Source of the DNA: CAZCTO01 sp964501725
GTDB taxonomy: Bacteria; Bacillota; Clostridia; Saccharofermentanales; Saccharofermentanaceae
DNA length: 64,000 bases
NCBI GenBank assembly: GCA_964501725.1
Contig: CAZCTO010000009.1
Span: 1 to 64,000 of the forward strand
Reading direction: 5' to 3'
Shown: piece by piece, positions 10,505 through 19,313 of the stretch
Position numbering within the stretch: position 1 is the stretch's first letter
Layout of the letters: each line of letters opens with the position of its first letter
Position numbers and translations under genes: made by a program
The notes under the pieces: model-generated
The model's input: only the letters and a program-made list of their open reading frames with translations
The model's database searches: none
What the model was told of the DNA's origin: nothing

Positions 10505-11290
10505 TCAATCCTCCGTGTAAATGGCCGACAATTCGTCGGTCGGCAGGTTGTTCTGATCGCGCAGAATTAATGGCTTGCAAACCAAAAATCCGCCCGGCCG
10601 CCCTTTTTTTCTGCCGGCAATTAAAAACGAAGCCGACCCTTTATCAACAGTCGGATGAATCATGCGTACCGCAAAAGGCTCTATTTCAAAAGAATAAAAC
10701 AATCGAAATACTTCCGGTAGCCTAACCGTTCGCTGGATCATGGTAATCACTCCGCCCGGTCTTAAAGCCGCAGCGGCGGACTTAACGAAATCCTGTAATG
10801 TACCGAAAAATTCAAAACGCGCGTTTCGAAGTTCAAATTCACCGGATTCTGTCGAGGTAACCGATCCTCGCTCAGGAATTCGGTAAGGAGGATTAAAGAA
10901 GACTAAATCGTATTCTGCTTTTTTGATTCGACTATTATCCGGCAGCTCACGGATGTCCGCACATAACGGAATAATGCGTTTTTCCAGTTCATTAAGGGTA
11001 ATGTTCCTCTTAAGTAATTCATAGGCTGTCTCCTGAATTTCCACAGCATCTATTTGCAGATCAGGACGCCTTGCAGAAAGCAAAATACTCGCCGCGCCGC
11101 AATTTGCACCAAGTTCCAGTGCTTTGGGAGCGCGTCTGCGCAGAGGTGCAAAACTTGCGGTGAAATGAGAAAGCAGTACTGTATCCTCACCGAACCGGAA
11201 TCCGTGTTTCCTTTGAATCAACTTATAGTTGCTCCGCCCGAGCTCCTCCAGTGTTTCTTCCCCGAAATCAAATAATTCATTATCCGGCAT
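10505..11290 (-). CDS. tRNA1(Val) (adenine37-N6)-methyltransferase-like enzyme
   Basis: 261 residues from the ATG at 11290, chosen because AGGAGG lies five bases upstream; an in-frame extension to 11332 would run into a terminator region. It is a Rossmann-fold class I SAM methyltransferase: ALELGANCGAASILL is the SAM-binding motif and FFNPPYR is the NPPY motif of N6-adenine methyltransferases. It resembles TrmN6/YabB, which methylates A37 of tRNA-Val. Synteny with holB, ricT and rsmI supports the same role. The substrate is inferred from family and context only. Confidence 0.85.
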   Translation of the reverse strand: MPDNELFDFGEETLEELGRSNYKLIQRKHGFRFGEDTVLLSHFTASFAPLRRRAPKALELGANCGAASILLSARRPDLQIDAVEIQETAYELLKRNITLNELEKRIIPLCADIRELPDNSRIKKAEYDLVFFNPPYRIPERGSVTSTESGEFELRNARFEFFGTLQDFVKSAAAALRPGGVITMIQRTVRLPEVFRLFYSFEIEPFAVRMIHPTVDKGSASFLIAGRKKGRPGGFLVCKPLILRDQNNLPTDELSAIYTED

Positions 11291-11330
11291 CGGCTCCTCC
11301 TGAGCGAAGATAAAAGACGAAAATAAAGAC

Positions 11331-11361
11331 AAAGCCCTCCGAAACAGAAGTTACGGAGGGC
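11331..11361 (-). terminator. Rho-independent terminator of the ferredoxin gene
   Basis: The 8-bp stem GCCCTCCG/CGGAGGGC with a 12-base loop is followed on the minus strand by TTTGTCTTTATTTT. It lies just after the ferredoxin stop and ends 41 bases before the trmN6-like start. Confidence 0.8.
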
Positions 11362-11389
11362 GGTGACATACTTAGAAAAACATGTCTTC

Positions 11390-11560
11390 TCAGCCGGCAG
11401 AAATTGAATCTGTAGGGCACACAGACTCACAAGATCCGCAATCGATGCACATTGCCGCATCAATAACATACTGGGAATCACCTTGACTGATAGCTCCGAC
11501 CGGACACTCGCCTTCACAGCTACCACAGGAAATACATGAATCAGAAATTACATAAGCCAT
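11390..11560 (-). CDS. 2[4Fe-4S] ferredoxin
   Basis: 56 residues, typical of the small clostridial ferredoxins. It has two CxxCxxCxxxCP clusters (CISCGSCEGECP and CIDCGSCESVCP), one per half, each ligating one [4Fe-4S] cluster for low-potential electron transfer. ATG start at 11560, with the purine-rich GGAGG of GATTGGAGGATTTT upstream. It has its own terminator. It sits between ricT and the trmN6-like gene, where Bacillus has yabA. Its redox partners are not indicated by the neighbours. Confidence 0.95.
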   Translation of the reverse strand: MAYVISDSCISCGSCEGECPVGAISQGDSQYVIDAAMCIDCGSCESVCPTDSISAG

Positions 11561-11677
11561 AAATAAAATCCTCCAATCTTCGACTGCATTTTATCACTAC
11601 AAACAAGGTCACGCAATCCGTCTTAACCTAATTCTGATAGAATTGATCAAATTTTACACTTCGTCGTCTGATTGCAA

Positions 11678-12679
11678 TCACAACGACGCCGGATCATACT
11701 CTGAATCTTCCATCGTCTCCGCTACTGATTCGTCAACCGAATCCATAAGACTATCATCCAGATATTCCTCATCCGCGATTCCATTAGAAACCAAATCAGG
11801 GCTTTTCTTTGAACATGCATTATTACACGGACAGCCGCTTTGAGCCCGCGGAGCCACTTTCTTTCCTTTTCGCGTAAGAACTTCAACCGCTGTTCCTTCA
11901 AAGGATACTAAGTCTGCTTCGTCCTCAATTTCCAAGCGTACCGACACCCGTTCCTTGAGTAAGTCGACGGATATAACAGTCCCTTTGCCGCTAGGTGTCA
12001 TAACCTCATCCCCTTGCCTGGGCAATCGGGCATGTGCATCTTCATATGCTTCCTGTTCGTATTTCAGGCAGCACATTAATCTGCCGCAAGCGCCAGATAT
12101 CTTGGCCGGATTCATGGATAATCCCTGTTCTTTCGCCATTTTGATGGAGACCGGAATAAACCCGTCAAGGAAGGAACAGCAACAAAGCTCTCTTCCGCAA
12201 AGGCCCAATCCGCCGACCATCCGGGCTTGATCACGGGCGCCGATCTGACGAAGCTCAATCCTGGTCTTAAAAACTGCCGCAAGATCCTTAACCAATTCTC
12301 GAAAATCGACACGGCCGTCAGCGGTAAAAAAGAAGATCAACTTTTTGCCGTCAAAACTATATTCGGCATTAACAAGATTCATTTTCAGGTTTCTGGATTC
12401 AATTTTCTCCTGACAAAGAGAAAACGCTTCTTTCTCCTTAATCTTTTTCTCTTCGTAACGCTTGTGGTCTTCCTCATTTACGATTCGAATGACCGGACGG
12501 AGCGGTTCAACAATCTGATCCTGCGGAATTTCCATAACCTCCTCGGCAACATAACCAAGGTCAATTCCTATACTTGTTTCAACAATAACCGCTTCGCCGA
12601 GATGCAATCTGAAATCACCGGGATTAAAGTGATAGGCTTTCCCGGCTTCATGAAAACGTATACTGACTACTTTAGGCAT
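11678..12679 (-). CDS. ricT: PSP1-domain protein RicT/YaaT
   Basis: 333 residues. The PSP1 core (about 60-230) contains the family's cysteine-rich block: GLCGRELCCCSF and GACGRLMCCLKYE. RicT acts in Bacillus with RicA and RicF in an Fe-S-binding complex that influences RNase Y-dependent mRNA processing and sporulation phosphorelay. The C-terminal tail adds a cysteine cluster (CPCNNACSKK) and an acidic, probably disordered end. The ATG overlaps the end of holB by eight bases, making it the last cistron of the tmk-darA-holB-ricT unit. RicA and RicF are not encoded in this window. Confidence 0.9.
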   Translation of the reverse strand: MPKVVSIRFHEAGKAYHFNPGDFRLHLGEAVIVETSIGIDLGYVAEEVMEIPQDQIVEPLRPVIRIVNEEDHKRYEEKKIKEKEAFSLCQEKIESRNLKMNLVNAEYSFDGKKLIFFFTADGRVDFRELVKDLAAVFKTRIELRQIGARDQARMVGGLGLCGRELCCCSFLDGFIPVSIKMAKEQGLSMNPAKISGACGRLMCCLKYEQEAYEDAHARLPRQGDEVMTPSGKGTVISVDLLKERVSVRLEIEDEADLVSFEGTAVEVLTRKGKKVAPRAQSGCPCNNACSKKSPDLVSNGIADEEYLDDSLMDSVDESVAETMEDSEYDPASL

Positions 12680-13685
12680 TTGTAAGCTCCTTCTTTATTG
12701 TCAAAAGCATCCTGCAAACAGCTGTTTCAAAACTGCAATTGCCTTTAAGTGCGCGCGATACAGTAGTCACTGCGTTGGATGCATTTCTGATTCTTTCCTG
12801 TGTTATTTTCTCCGATAAGATTGCTTCAACCATCTTATCTCTTTTATCCTCTCCCCGCAAGGAACGGGCATCTTGATCGAAAACCAGTCTCGACATATCT
12901 CCGAGTGCCATTTGAAGAGTAATCAGTATCTCTTCGATTTGATCCTTGTTAGTTTCCATATATTCATATCGTTCGGTAAGCAGTGACGTTCGGGTTTCGT
13001 GAGGCATAGCCAGAATTAATTCATAGACATATTCGCGGATTTCGGAAAGGTGTCCTTCGGAAGCAAGTTTGATTGCATTTCCGGGAATACCGTTAGAATA
13101 CCCGGCAAAAAAGGCAGCCTTCTCCGAATCGAGACCGAGCTCGGCAATAAGGATTTCTTTCACTTCCTGCTCAGAGTTCGGATGGAGGGAAATGACCACG
13201 GCTCGCGAGAGTATTGTTTTAAGGAGTTTTTCTTTATCTGAAACAGTCAAAATAAAGACGGCAAATCGCGGAGGTTCTTCAAGAGTCTTGAGCAGAGAGT
13301 TCTGCCCCTCTTCATTCAGGAAGTCCGCATCAATAACATAGACTTTTCTTCGGGATATTTGCGGGAATAAACGCCCGTCAAATACAACTTTTTCTCTGAC
13401 CTGAGATACCCGTATGATCTTTTCTCCGGAACCCGGTTCAATCTCGATATAGTCAGGGTGTGTTTTCTCTTCAAAGTAGCGACACGGCCCGCACTGATCG
13501 CATGATCCGCCGGAGTCCGGATTGGCACATAACAATGCTTTTGCCATGGCCCTTGCCAATCTGGTCTTCCCGATTCCGATGGGACCCGCCAACACATATG
13601 CTTGATCCGGATTGCCATGCGACAAAGACTCCAGTCTCTTCTTCGCGGAATGCTGTCCGACCACCAAAGAAAATGATCCCATCAC
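12672..13685 (-). CDS. holB: DNA polymerase III delta' subunit
   Basis: 337 residues. It is the clamp-loader subunit of the replicative polymerase, an AAA+ fold. Visible are GPIGIGKTRLARAMAKAL (Walker A, residue 35 on), the zinc-finger cysteines of CANP...CDQCGPC, VYVIDADFLNEEGQNSLLKTLEEPP (sensor/Walker B area) and TILSRA (the SRC position, with Ala for Cys). The GTG start at 13685 overlaps the darA stop, and the 3' end overlaps ricT, so expression is coupled to both. Delta' is normally a stator and need not hydrolyse ATP. Confidence 0.93.
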   Translation of the reverse strand: MMGSFSLVVGQHSAKKRLESLSHGNPDQAYVLAGPIGIGKTRLARAMAKALLCANPDSGGSCDQCGPCRYFEEKTHPDYIEIEPGSGEKIIRVSQVREKVVFDGRLFPQISRRKVYVIDADFLNEEGQNSLLKTLEEPPRFAVFILTVSDKEKLLKTILSRAVVISLHPNSEQEVKEILIAELGLDSEKAAFFAGYSNGIPGNAIKLASEGHLSEIREYVYELILAMPHETRTSLLTERYEYMETNKDQIEEILITLQMALGDMSRLVFDQDARSLRGEDKRDKMVEAILSEKITQERIRNASNAVTTVSRALKGNCSFETAVCRMLLTIKKELTNA

Positions 13686-14011
13686 ATTTTCTCAAACTTC
13701 TCAACATTCACCACAAATACCGTAGCGCCACCGACCATAACTTCAACGGGATACGGTATATATGCTCCGCCCATTGCCGAAGGGGTCACGTTGGTATTGA
13801 TCGCTGATTGCCTGCTGGAAGAATATTTGCGAATCAATTCAGTAACTTCATCGATCTGCTCATCCTCAACAACAATCATCAGCGTTGTATTTCCGGAACG
13901 GAGAAATCCGCCGGAAGAATTCAACTTTGTAACGCGAAATCCAGACTTGTTCAGCTCGGCCATTAGTCGCGGACTATCCTCATCATGGACTATTGCAAAA
14001 ACAAGTTTCAT
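13682..14011 (-). CDS. darA: Cyclic-di-AMP receptor DarA (YaaQ, PII-like)
   Basis: 109 residues, the typical length. A PII-like trimeric signalling protein that binds c-di-AMP. Features are the N-terminal MKLVFAIVHDED beta strand, GFRVTKLNSSGGFL (the T-loop/B-loop region that contacts the nucleotide in this family) and a C-terminal GGATVFVVNVEKFEKM strand. The ATG overlaps the tmk stop by four bases (ATGA), and its own stop overlaps holB. The downstream effector of DarA is unknown in the family; the conserved placement with tmk and holB is not explained. Confidence 0.93.
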   Translation of the reverse strand: MKLVFAIVHDEDSPRLMAELNKSGFRVTKLNSSGGFLRSGNTTLMIVVEDEQIDEVTELIRKYSSSRQSAINTNVTPSAMGGAYIPYPVEVMVGGATVFVVNVEKFEKM

Positions 14012-14640
14012 TTGCTAAGTACCTCCCTAACCTTTTTGTCTATTTGCTGCCATACTTCTTCAATCGGCGCCGCTGCATTCAAATATATCATTCTTTGGTT
14101 CTTTTTCGCGAGAGCCAGATAACCTTCTCTGACTTTCTCCATAAAATGAAGTCCTTCGCTTTCAAGACGATCCGAATCTGCCTTACGTCCGCCCATCCTG
14201 CTTGCGGCATCTTCAGCGGACATATCCATCAGGAAAGTCAGATCCGGTTCAAGTCCGCCTGTCGCAATTTTGTTTACAAGATCAATCGCTTCAAGGCTCA
14301 GCCCCCTTGCGTATCCCTGATAAGCCACGGTAGAGTCATAAAACCTGTCGCAAATCACCGTTTTGCCTGCCGAAAGGGCGGGAAGAATTCGTTCGGATAC
14401 AATTTGCGCACGAGCCGCCTCATAGAGCAGGAGCTCCGTCTCCGGGGTCATATTCATATGTTCCTTATCGAGTAGTACGGATCGGATTTTTTCTCCGATC
14501 ATCGTGCCGCCCGGCTCCCGGATCACCTCAAAAGGTATATTCTCAGTCTCAAACATTTGACGGAGTTTGCGGATTTGTGTCGTCTTCCCGCTTCCGTCAA
14601 TCCCCTCAAAGGTGATAAACAAGCCTCTTCCCTCTGCCAT
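14008..14640 (-). CDS. tmk: Thymidylate kinase
   Basis: 210 residues. Phosphorylates dTMP to dTDP in the cytoplasm. FITFEGIDGSGKTTQIRKL is the P-loop (residues 8-26), REPGGT the DRX-like substrate motif, DRFYDSTVAYQGYARGL the nucleotide-binding block and RKADSDRLE the lid. First cistron of a tightly overlapping unit with darA, holB and ricT. The 110 bases upstream, between it and the decarboxylase gene, carry no obvious terminator. Confidence 0.96.
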   Translation of the reverse strand: MAEGRGLFITFEGIDGSGKTTQIRKLRQMFETENIPFEVIREPGGTMIGEKIRSVLLDKEHMNMTPETELLLYEAARAQIVSERILPALSAGKTVICDRFYDSTVAYQGYARGLSLEAIDLVNKIATGGLEPDLTFLMDMSAEDAASRMGGRKADSDRLESEGLHFMEKVREGYLALAKKNQRMIYLNAAAPIEEVWQQIDKKVREVLSK

Positions 14641-14751
14641 TCCTTACACTTCCTTGAGAATATTATATCTCAAATCAATTGTCTTTTGTAAATACTTCGA
14701 CTCCATTATAGCGAAAAGATGAAGTTTACGGTTGATAATAAGCTTTTCAAA

Positions 14752-16233
14752 CTATTGATGATCATTCTTCCATTTCTTTGGAATCCCTGGCATGCAAATG
14801 CCTAACTCCTTCAACAACTCTGATAGTTCAAAGACTTCCTCCGGAATCCGCTCTCCCGGCCATACCAGAGGAATTCCGGGCGGATAAAGCATCACCGGAA
14901 GCGAAGCATGGAAATCGGATGGACCTGTCTCCGTTTTGTTCCAGAATGTCTCCCTCAGCGGATGGACAGCATCAGGGATTGTAACATAACTTCTGCGGAT
15001 CAGCGCCTCTATTTTTCTCAGGTTCACGGGGCGTCGAAGTTCATTTTCATCAGGATGCGTCAAGATTTCAGAGATTGCAGAGAACAATCTGTCAAAGTCT
15101 CCCGTTTTATGGAATATCGTAAACAGCAGAACCAACGATACAGGGTCCGAAAACTCAACGAATATTCCTCTTTTTTCGAGCGCTGTCTGTATATCAGGCG
15201 CGTAAAAATTAGCGGCAGATGTTCTAATCACCATTCGTAACGGATCGCCGTCCGTCTTGCTCGATGAAGGGAATGTCTCAAGACCCGGAATTGCCTCGAT
15301 TTTGCTCGCCAAAACTAAAACCTCATCAGCCGTCTTTTTGAGAGCGTCGGATCCGAATCGTCTCATATGGGTAATCGCAAGTTCGGCAGATGCCGCAATG
15401 ACAAACGACGGGCTCGATGTTTCGAAAACGCGGAGCATCTCATAAATTCGTTCGACAGATACATTTCTTTTTCTAACTGCTTCTTCAGAAACGTGAAGAA
15501 TTGCCGCAGGTGTTAGAGCCGGAAGCGTCTTATGCAGGCTTTGCACACACATATCGGCACCTGAAAGCATCGCCGACTGAGGAAAGCGTTCACCGCCGAA
15601 AATAAAATGGGCTCCGTGGGCTTCGTCCACCAGAAGCCGGCATCCGTGTTGATGCGCAATTTTTGCAAGGGACTTAATATCTGCACACGCTCCGTAATAG
15701 TCGGGTGATGTGATCAATACATCCGTAATTTCGGGATGTTCTGTAAGTTGTTTATCTAAAACTTCTGAGGTCAAAATACCGATCGGAGATCGATCGGACT
15801 TTCTTGCTTCTTCGACGGGAGTGAACATATATCTGCAATCGATCAGACTCAGTGTGTTCGGCACAGAGAAATGGACTGCTCTTTGAAGCAACAAACAAGT
15901 GGACTGATCAAGTACGGCGGAAATCATTACCCTTAATCCGGTGGTTGCTCCTGAGCACAAGAGAACCGAATGCTCGCTTCCAAAAGCTTCGGACGCGTTC
16001 TTTACAACCTGCAGAACCTTGTCTCCGGGATGGTGCAAATCATCAGTAGATGATAGTTCGGTGGTATCCGCATTAATCAGGTCAACGCAATCCTGCGCGC
16101 TGAAAAAACGGCCCCCGGCATGACCGGGAACATGAAAGCCGATCGGATTTCGGCTGTCGGAACTATTTCCGGTACTTCCATGCCGGAAATACAACGCCGG
16201 TGCATCAGAAAGCAAATCGGAATCGGTGCTCAT
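14752..16233 (-). CDS. Orn/Lys/Arg decarboxylase family protein (YaaO-like)
   Basis: 493 residues. A fold-type I PLP enzyme of the basic amino-acid decarboxylase family, probably cytosolic. IGFHVPGHAGG (31-41), DEAHGAH (203-209) and QSLHKTLPALT with the PLP lysine K235 are all intact. The substrate (arginine, lysine or ornithine) cannot be read from sequence; the Bacillus homologue at this locus, next to tmk, is YaaO. The C-terminal domain ends in a CMPGIP motif. It follows the disordered R/N/Q-rich gene by 12 bases, so they are likely co-transcribed, and it precedes tmk. Confidence 0.88.
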   Translation of the reverse strand: MSTDSDLLSDAPALYFRHGSTGNSSDSRNPIGFHVPGHAGGRFFSAQDCVDLINADTTELSSTDDLHHPGDKVLQVVKNASEAFGSEHSVLLCSGATTGLRVMISAVLDQSTCLLLQRAVHFSVPNTLSLIDCRYMFTPVEEARKSDRSPIGILTSEVLDKQLTEHPEITDVLITSPDYYGACADIKSLAKIAHQHGCRLLVDEAHGAHFIFGGERFPQSAMLSGADMCVQSLHKTLPALTPAAILHVSEEAVRKRNVSVERIYEMLRVFETSSPSFVIAASAELAITHMRRFGSDALKKTADEVLVLASKIEAIPGLETFPSSSKTDGDPLRMVIRTSAANFYAPDIQTALEKRGIFVEFSDPVSLVLLFTIFHKTGDFDRLFSAISEILTHPDENELRRPVNLRKIEALIRRSYVTIPDAVHPLRETFWNKTETGPSDFHASLPVMLYPPGIPLVWPGERIPEEVFELSELLKELGICMPGIPKKWKNDHQ

Positions 16234-16245
16234 GCCTTCACCTGA

Positions 16246-16857
16246 TTAATCCAATTTCATCGTGTGGATACCGGAAATTTCCAGCGCAATTTCTTTTTCT
16301 ATGCGCTCATTTTCCAGACGAATATCTTCACTGGTTTCCTCAGATCTGAGATTACGACTCCAGGTTTTACTTTCGTTTTGCTTATCGAACTCCCTGTTCC
16401 GGTTATTCTGAGTTGCCGGGTTCTGGGGAGGTCTGTTATTTCTGTTCTGTTGAATATTCTGGTTCGGGTTCTGAGCATCCTTATTCTCGGGTCTTATTTC
16501 CCTGACGATATGCTCACGCGTCCCCCCCGGTTTTGGCCCTCTTGCGGGTCCTCCGCCTGATTTTTGCTGATCTTGATGAAAGTTGTTTCTGCGTTGATCC
16601 GATTGATTATCACGCCTCGGATTATTCCTGTTGCCGGGAGCCGGGTTATTGGGATTAATTGCGCGTTCCGTATTCTTTGGCTTTATCTCTGTCGTATTCG
16701 GTCTTTGGTCACGTCCGGCCGGTCTGGAGGAATGTCTTCTCCGGTTGTTTCTGTACCCATTACGCGAGTTATGATCGCGTTGCGGTTCACCGCCTTCGGT
16801 GTTCATGCCGCTCTGGTTTTCACGTCTGTCGTTCTGCTTGACTTCCTCGCTCATCAT
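16246..16857 (-). CDS. Intrinsically disordered R/N/Q/P-rich protein, unknown function
   Basis: 203 residues (an MM start; the second Met is equally possible). Almost the whole chain (10-165) is low-complexity, rich in Arg, Asn, Gln, Pro and Gly with RNNRRR, RNNPRR and QNRNNR motifs and no cysteine. The last about 30 residues are a predicted acidic/basic helix (ENERIEKEIALEIS). No domain is recognised. The strongly positive centre suggests nucleic-acid or polyphosphate binding, but that is inference. It is the first gene of a probable unit with the PLP decarboxylase and the tmk operon. A TCCTCCTTGAG-type RBS precedes the start on the complementary strand. Confidence 0.75.
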   Translation of the reverse strand: MMSEEVKQNDRRENQSGMNTEGGEPQRDHNSRNGYRNNRRRHSSRPAGRDQRPNTTEIKPKNTERAINPNNPAPGNRNNPRRDNQSDQRRNNFHQDQQKSGGGPARGPKPGGTREHIVREIRPENKDAQNPNQNIQQNRNNRPPQNPATQNNRNREFDKQNESKTWSRNLRSEETSEDIRLENERIEKEIALEISGIHTMKLD

Positions 16858-16921
16858 TTTCCTCCTTGAGTAATGCCTCTTAACATGTTCCTATTATAGC
16901 GATTTTTTCGATGCCTTCAAC

Positions 16922-17404
16922 TCAAAAAGATTTTTGCCAGCACTCTTTCGGTATCTCACCGAAGAAACGGACGGAATCACTGGTCCCGGGATTAAGGGAT
17001 TTCTCAGGCATAATCTCATAGAGCGGAATAAGAACAAATTGCCTTTCGTTCATTCTCGGATGCGGCAGAGTCAGTTTTTCAGTATTCCTCACTTCGTTAT
17101 CAAAGGTCAGAATATCAATATCAATCGTTCGCGGTCCAAACCTGATCAATCGCTCCCGCCCCAGAATGGACTCGATCTTCCCTGTCGCGGACAAGAGCTC
17201 CTCGGGCGTCAACTCAGTCCGAATCCTGCAGACAATATTCAGAAAATCAGCCTGGTCATGATAGCCTTGCGGATCTGTTTCATACACGGATGAAACCAAA
17301 TCAATGGTAACAAAATCGATTCTTGACAAGAGCGAAAGAGCCTTACACAGAAAATTCATTCTGTCTCCCAAATTGCTCCCTAACGAAAGATACGCGCAAC
17401 TCAT
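16922..17404 (-). CDS. folK: 2-amino-4-hydroxy-6-hydroxymethyldihydropteridine pyrophosphokinase
   Basis: 160 residues from the ATG at 17404; longer frames upstream would overlap folB heavily. Transfers pyrophosphate from ATP to 6-hydroxymethyl-dihydropterin in folate synthesis. AYLSLGSNLGDR at the N-terminus, VYETDPQGYHDQADFLN, and the signature FGPRTIDIDILTF are present. Last gene of the folE-folP-folB-folK cluster, starting eight bases after the folB stop. Confidence 0.95.
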   Translation of the reverse strand: MSCAYLSLGSNLGDRMNFLCKALSLLSRIDFVTIDLVSSVYETDPQGYHDQADFLNIVCRIRTELTPEELLSATGKIESILGRERLIRFGPRTIDIDILTFDNEVRNTEKLTLPHPRMNERQFVLIPLYEIMPEKSLNPGTSDSVRFFGEIPKECWQKSF

Positions 17405-17411
17405 AAGATTT

Positions 17412-17798
17412 TTATCTACGCTCCCTGAATAAGCGTGCCTCCATATAATCAAAGCAGCCTTCAACAGGAGCGTTCGGCTTTCTGACTCCAATTTCGAGTG
17501 CGTCAATTTCTTTGAAACTTGTGAATACTTCGCCGGCAATTGACTCAGCCATTGCCTCGATCAAATCGAAATTTTTGCCCTCTACAACGTTACGAACTAC
17601 AGTAAAAACCGCTCCGTAATCGACAGTGTCTGAAATGCGATCCGTTCGGGTTGCCTTGAGTTCCGTTAAACCGAGTGTCAAATTGACAACAAATTCCTGC
17701 CCGTCGTTCTTTTCGAATTCAAGCACACCAGAATAGCTCCAAAATCTCATCCCCTTCATAATGATCCGATTCGGGTAACCGTTAATTCCGTCCGCCAT
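17412..17798 (-). CDS. folB: Dihydroneopterin aldolase
   Basis: 128 residues from the ATG at 17798, chosen because GGGAGG lies eight bases upstream; a GTG at 17807 falls inside that RBS. Converts 7,8-dihydroneopterin to 6-hydroxymethyl-dihydropterin and glycolaldehyde. The family pattern is clear: IIMKGMRFWSYSGVLEFEK, SDTVDYGAV, NFDLIEAMAESIA (with the catalytic-region Glu) and VRKPNAPV with the catalytic Lys. The 5' end overlaps folP. Confidence 0.93.
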   Translation of the reverse strand: MADGINGYPNRIIMKGMRFWSYSGVLEFEKNDGQEFVVNLTLGLTELKATRTDRISDTVDYGAVFTVVRNVVEGKNFDLIEAMAESIAGEVFTSFKEIDALEIGVRKPNAPVEGCFDYMEARLFRERR

Positions 17799-18687
17799 CA
17801 ATATCACCTCCCGTACGGCTATGTCCGCTTCTTACGATATCCACTATCTTTAAGGCCTCAACAACATCCGATACATCATGAACTCGAATTACATCAGCGC
17901 CGAGCATCGCTCCGATACAGGAAACCGACACCGTTCCAATTCCTCTTCGCTCAACCGGTTGATCCAGTGCGGCACCGATAAACCTCTTCTTTGAAGGTCC
18001 TATCAAAACAGGATATCCTAATTCTCGAAGTATCGGTATCCCGCGAATCAGGGCAAAGGATTCTTCCGTATCGACACCAAACCCGATCCCCGGGTCAATC
18101 ATTATTCGATCTCCGTGAACTCCTTTTTTGAGTGCCATTTCAATGCTTATCGATAAATAGTCGATCGCATCACGGACAATATCTCCGGATTTTTTCACAA
18201 GTGAAGTGTCATTTGCATTGAACATTAAAATCAGGCCGGCTTTACTTTCAGCCGCAACATCCGCAATAAGCGCATCCTTACGCAAACCCCAGACATCGTT
18301 AATGATTACAGCTCCGGCGGATATTGCCGCTGCGGCAACCTCGTGCTTTGATGTGTCCACAGAGATTGGTATGTCAGAAAACTTCGAAATACGTTTAATG
18401 GCAGGCACAACCCTCTTGATTTCCGTCTCCGGGTTCACCGGAGTATGCCCCGGCCTCGTGGACTCTCCGCCGATGTCAATGATCCCGGCACCATCCAAAA
18501 TCATTTGCTTCGCGTGTGTTACTGCTTTTTCAGGGTTACCGAAAAGTCCTCCGTCAGAAAATGAATCCGGAGTGACATTCAATATTCCCATCACATGTGT
18601 TTTGAGGCCTGTTTCCATGCAGAATTCGCCGGCTCTAAAAACACCTTGTGGCTCGTATGAGCCTTCCGGGTCAATCATTTTGCCCAC
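17782..18687 (-). CDS. folP: Dihydropteroate synthase
   Basis: 301 residues. Condenses hydroxymethyl-dihydropterin pyrophosphate with p-aminobenzoate; target of sulfonamides. HVMGILNVTPDSFSDGG (signature 1), IIDIGGESTRPG (signature 2), VDTS, INDVWG, DPGIGFG and IGPSKKRFIG are intact. The N-terminal 25 residues are a short extension. It starts one base after the folE stop region and overlaps folB, so the pathway enzymes are co-translated. In the MFNAND segment the usual MHM is replaced by MFN. Confidence 0.95.
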   Translation of the reverse strand: MGKMIDPEGSYEPQGVFRAGEFCMETGLKTHVMGILNVTPDSFSDGGLFGNPEKAVTHAKQMILDGAGIIDIGGESTRPGHTPVNPETEIKRVVPAIKRISKFSDIPISVDTSKHEVAAAAISAGAVIINDVWGLRKDALIADVAAESKAGLILMFNANDTSLVKKSGDIVRDAIDYLSISIEMALKKGVHGDRIMIDPGIGFGVDTEESFALIRGIPILRELGYPVLIGPSKKRFIGAALDQPVERRGIGTVSVSCIGAMLGADVIRVHDVSDVVEALKIVDIVRSGHSRTGGDIDGGRN

Positions 18688-19299
18688 CTATGATCTCGGT
18701 CGATTGATCAGCGACAGTGCTTCTGATCTTGTTCTGGCATCCGATTTGCATCCGCCGCGCATAGCGGAGGTCACCGTTTTAGAGCCCGGCTTGCGGATGC
18801 CCCTCATGGTCATGCAAAGATGCTCCGCTTCGATCACGACACAGACTGCACCTGCGTCGACAGCATTTTGAACCGTATCCGCAATTTCCGAAGTCAGTCG
18901 TTCCTGAAGCTGCGGCTTACGCGACAACGTATCCACAATTCGTGCAACCTTGGATAATCCGAGGATTTTTCCGTTCCGGGGAACATATACTACATGCGCT
19001 TTTCCGAGGAAGGGAAGCAAATGATGCTCACACATGGAAAAAAACGGTATGTCGCCAATAAGGATCATCTCATCGCTGCCAGTCTCCTGAAAGGTCTTAA
19101 TATCCTCATTGATATCACGATGAATTCCGGAAAATAATTCCGCATACATCCTCGCCACTCTGGAAGGAGTCTCGGCAAGCCCTGCGCGATCCGGATTTTC
19201 GCCAACAGCAAGAAGTATTTCACGAACAGCTCCCTCAATCCGGCCCAAATCAATACCCTTTACCGAATTGTCCGGAGCCTTAATATCCTCGTCGATCAT
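18688..19299 (-). CDS. folE: GTP cyclohydrolase I
   Basis: 203 residues from the ATG at 19299, with AGAGG seven to eight bases upstream; the long upstream extension overlaps the AraC gene and looks non-coding. Opens the GTP imidazole ring to give dihydroneopterin triphosphate, the first folate step. [20 protein letters not shown] holds the Zn-binding Cys-His pair, [10 protein letters not shown] the substrate region, and [11 protein letters not shown] the second Cys. First gene of the fol cluster, starting 14 bases after the AraC-family gene. Confidence 0.95.
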   Translation of the reverse strand: MIDEDIKAPDNSVKGIDLGRIEGAVREILLAVGENPDRAGLAETPSRVARMYAELFSGIHRDINEDIKTFQETGSDEMILIGDIPFFSMCEHHLLPFLGKAHVVYVPRNGKILGLSKVARIVDTLSRKPQLQERLTSEIADTVQNAVDAGAVCVVIEAEHLCMTMRGIRKPGSKTVTSAMRGGCKSDARTRSEALSLINRPRS

Positions 19300-19313
19300 T
19301 CTGATTACCTCTT

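Noticed and set aside
17405..17539. Upstream extension of folK by 45 residues
   Set aside because: It overlaps folB in another frame; HPPK proteins begin with the AYLSLGSN strand, as from 17404.
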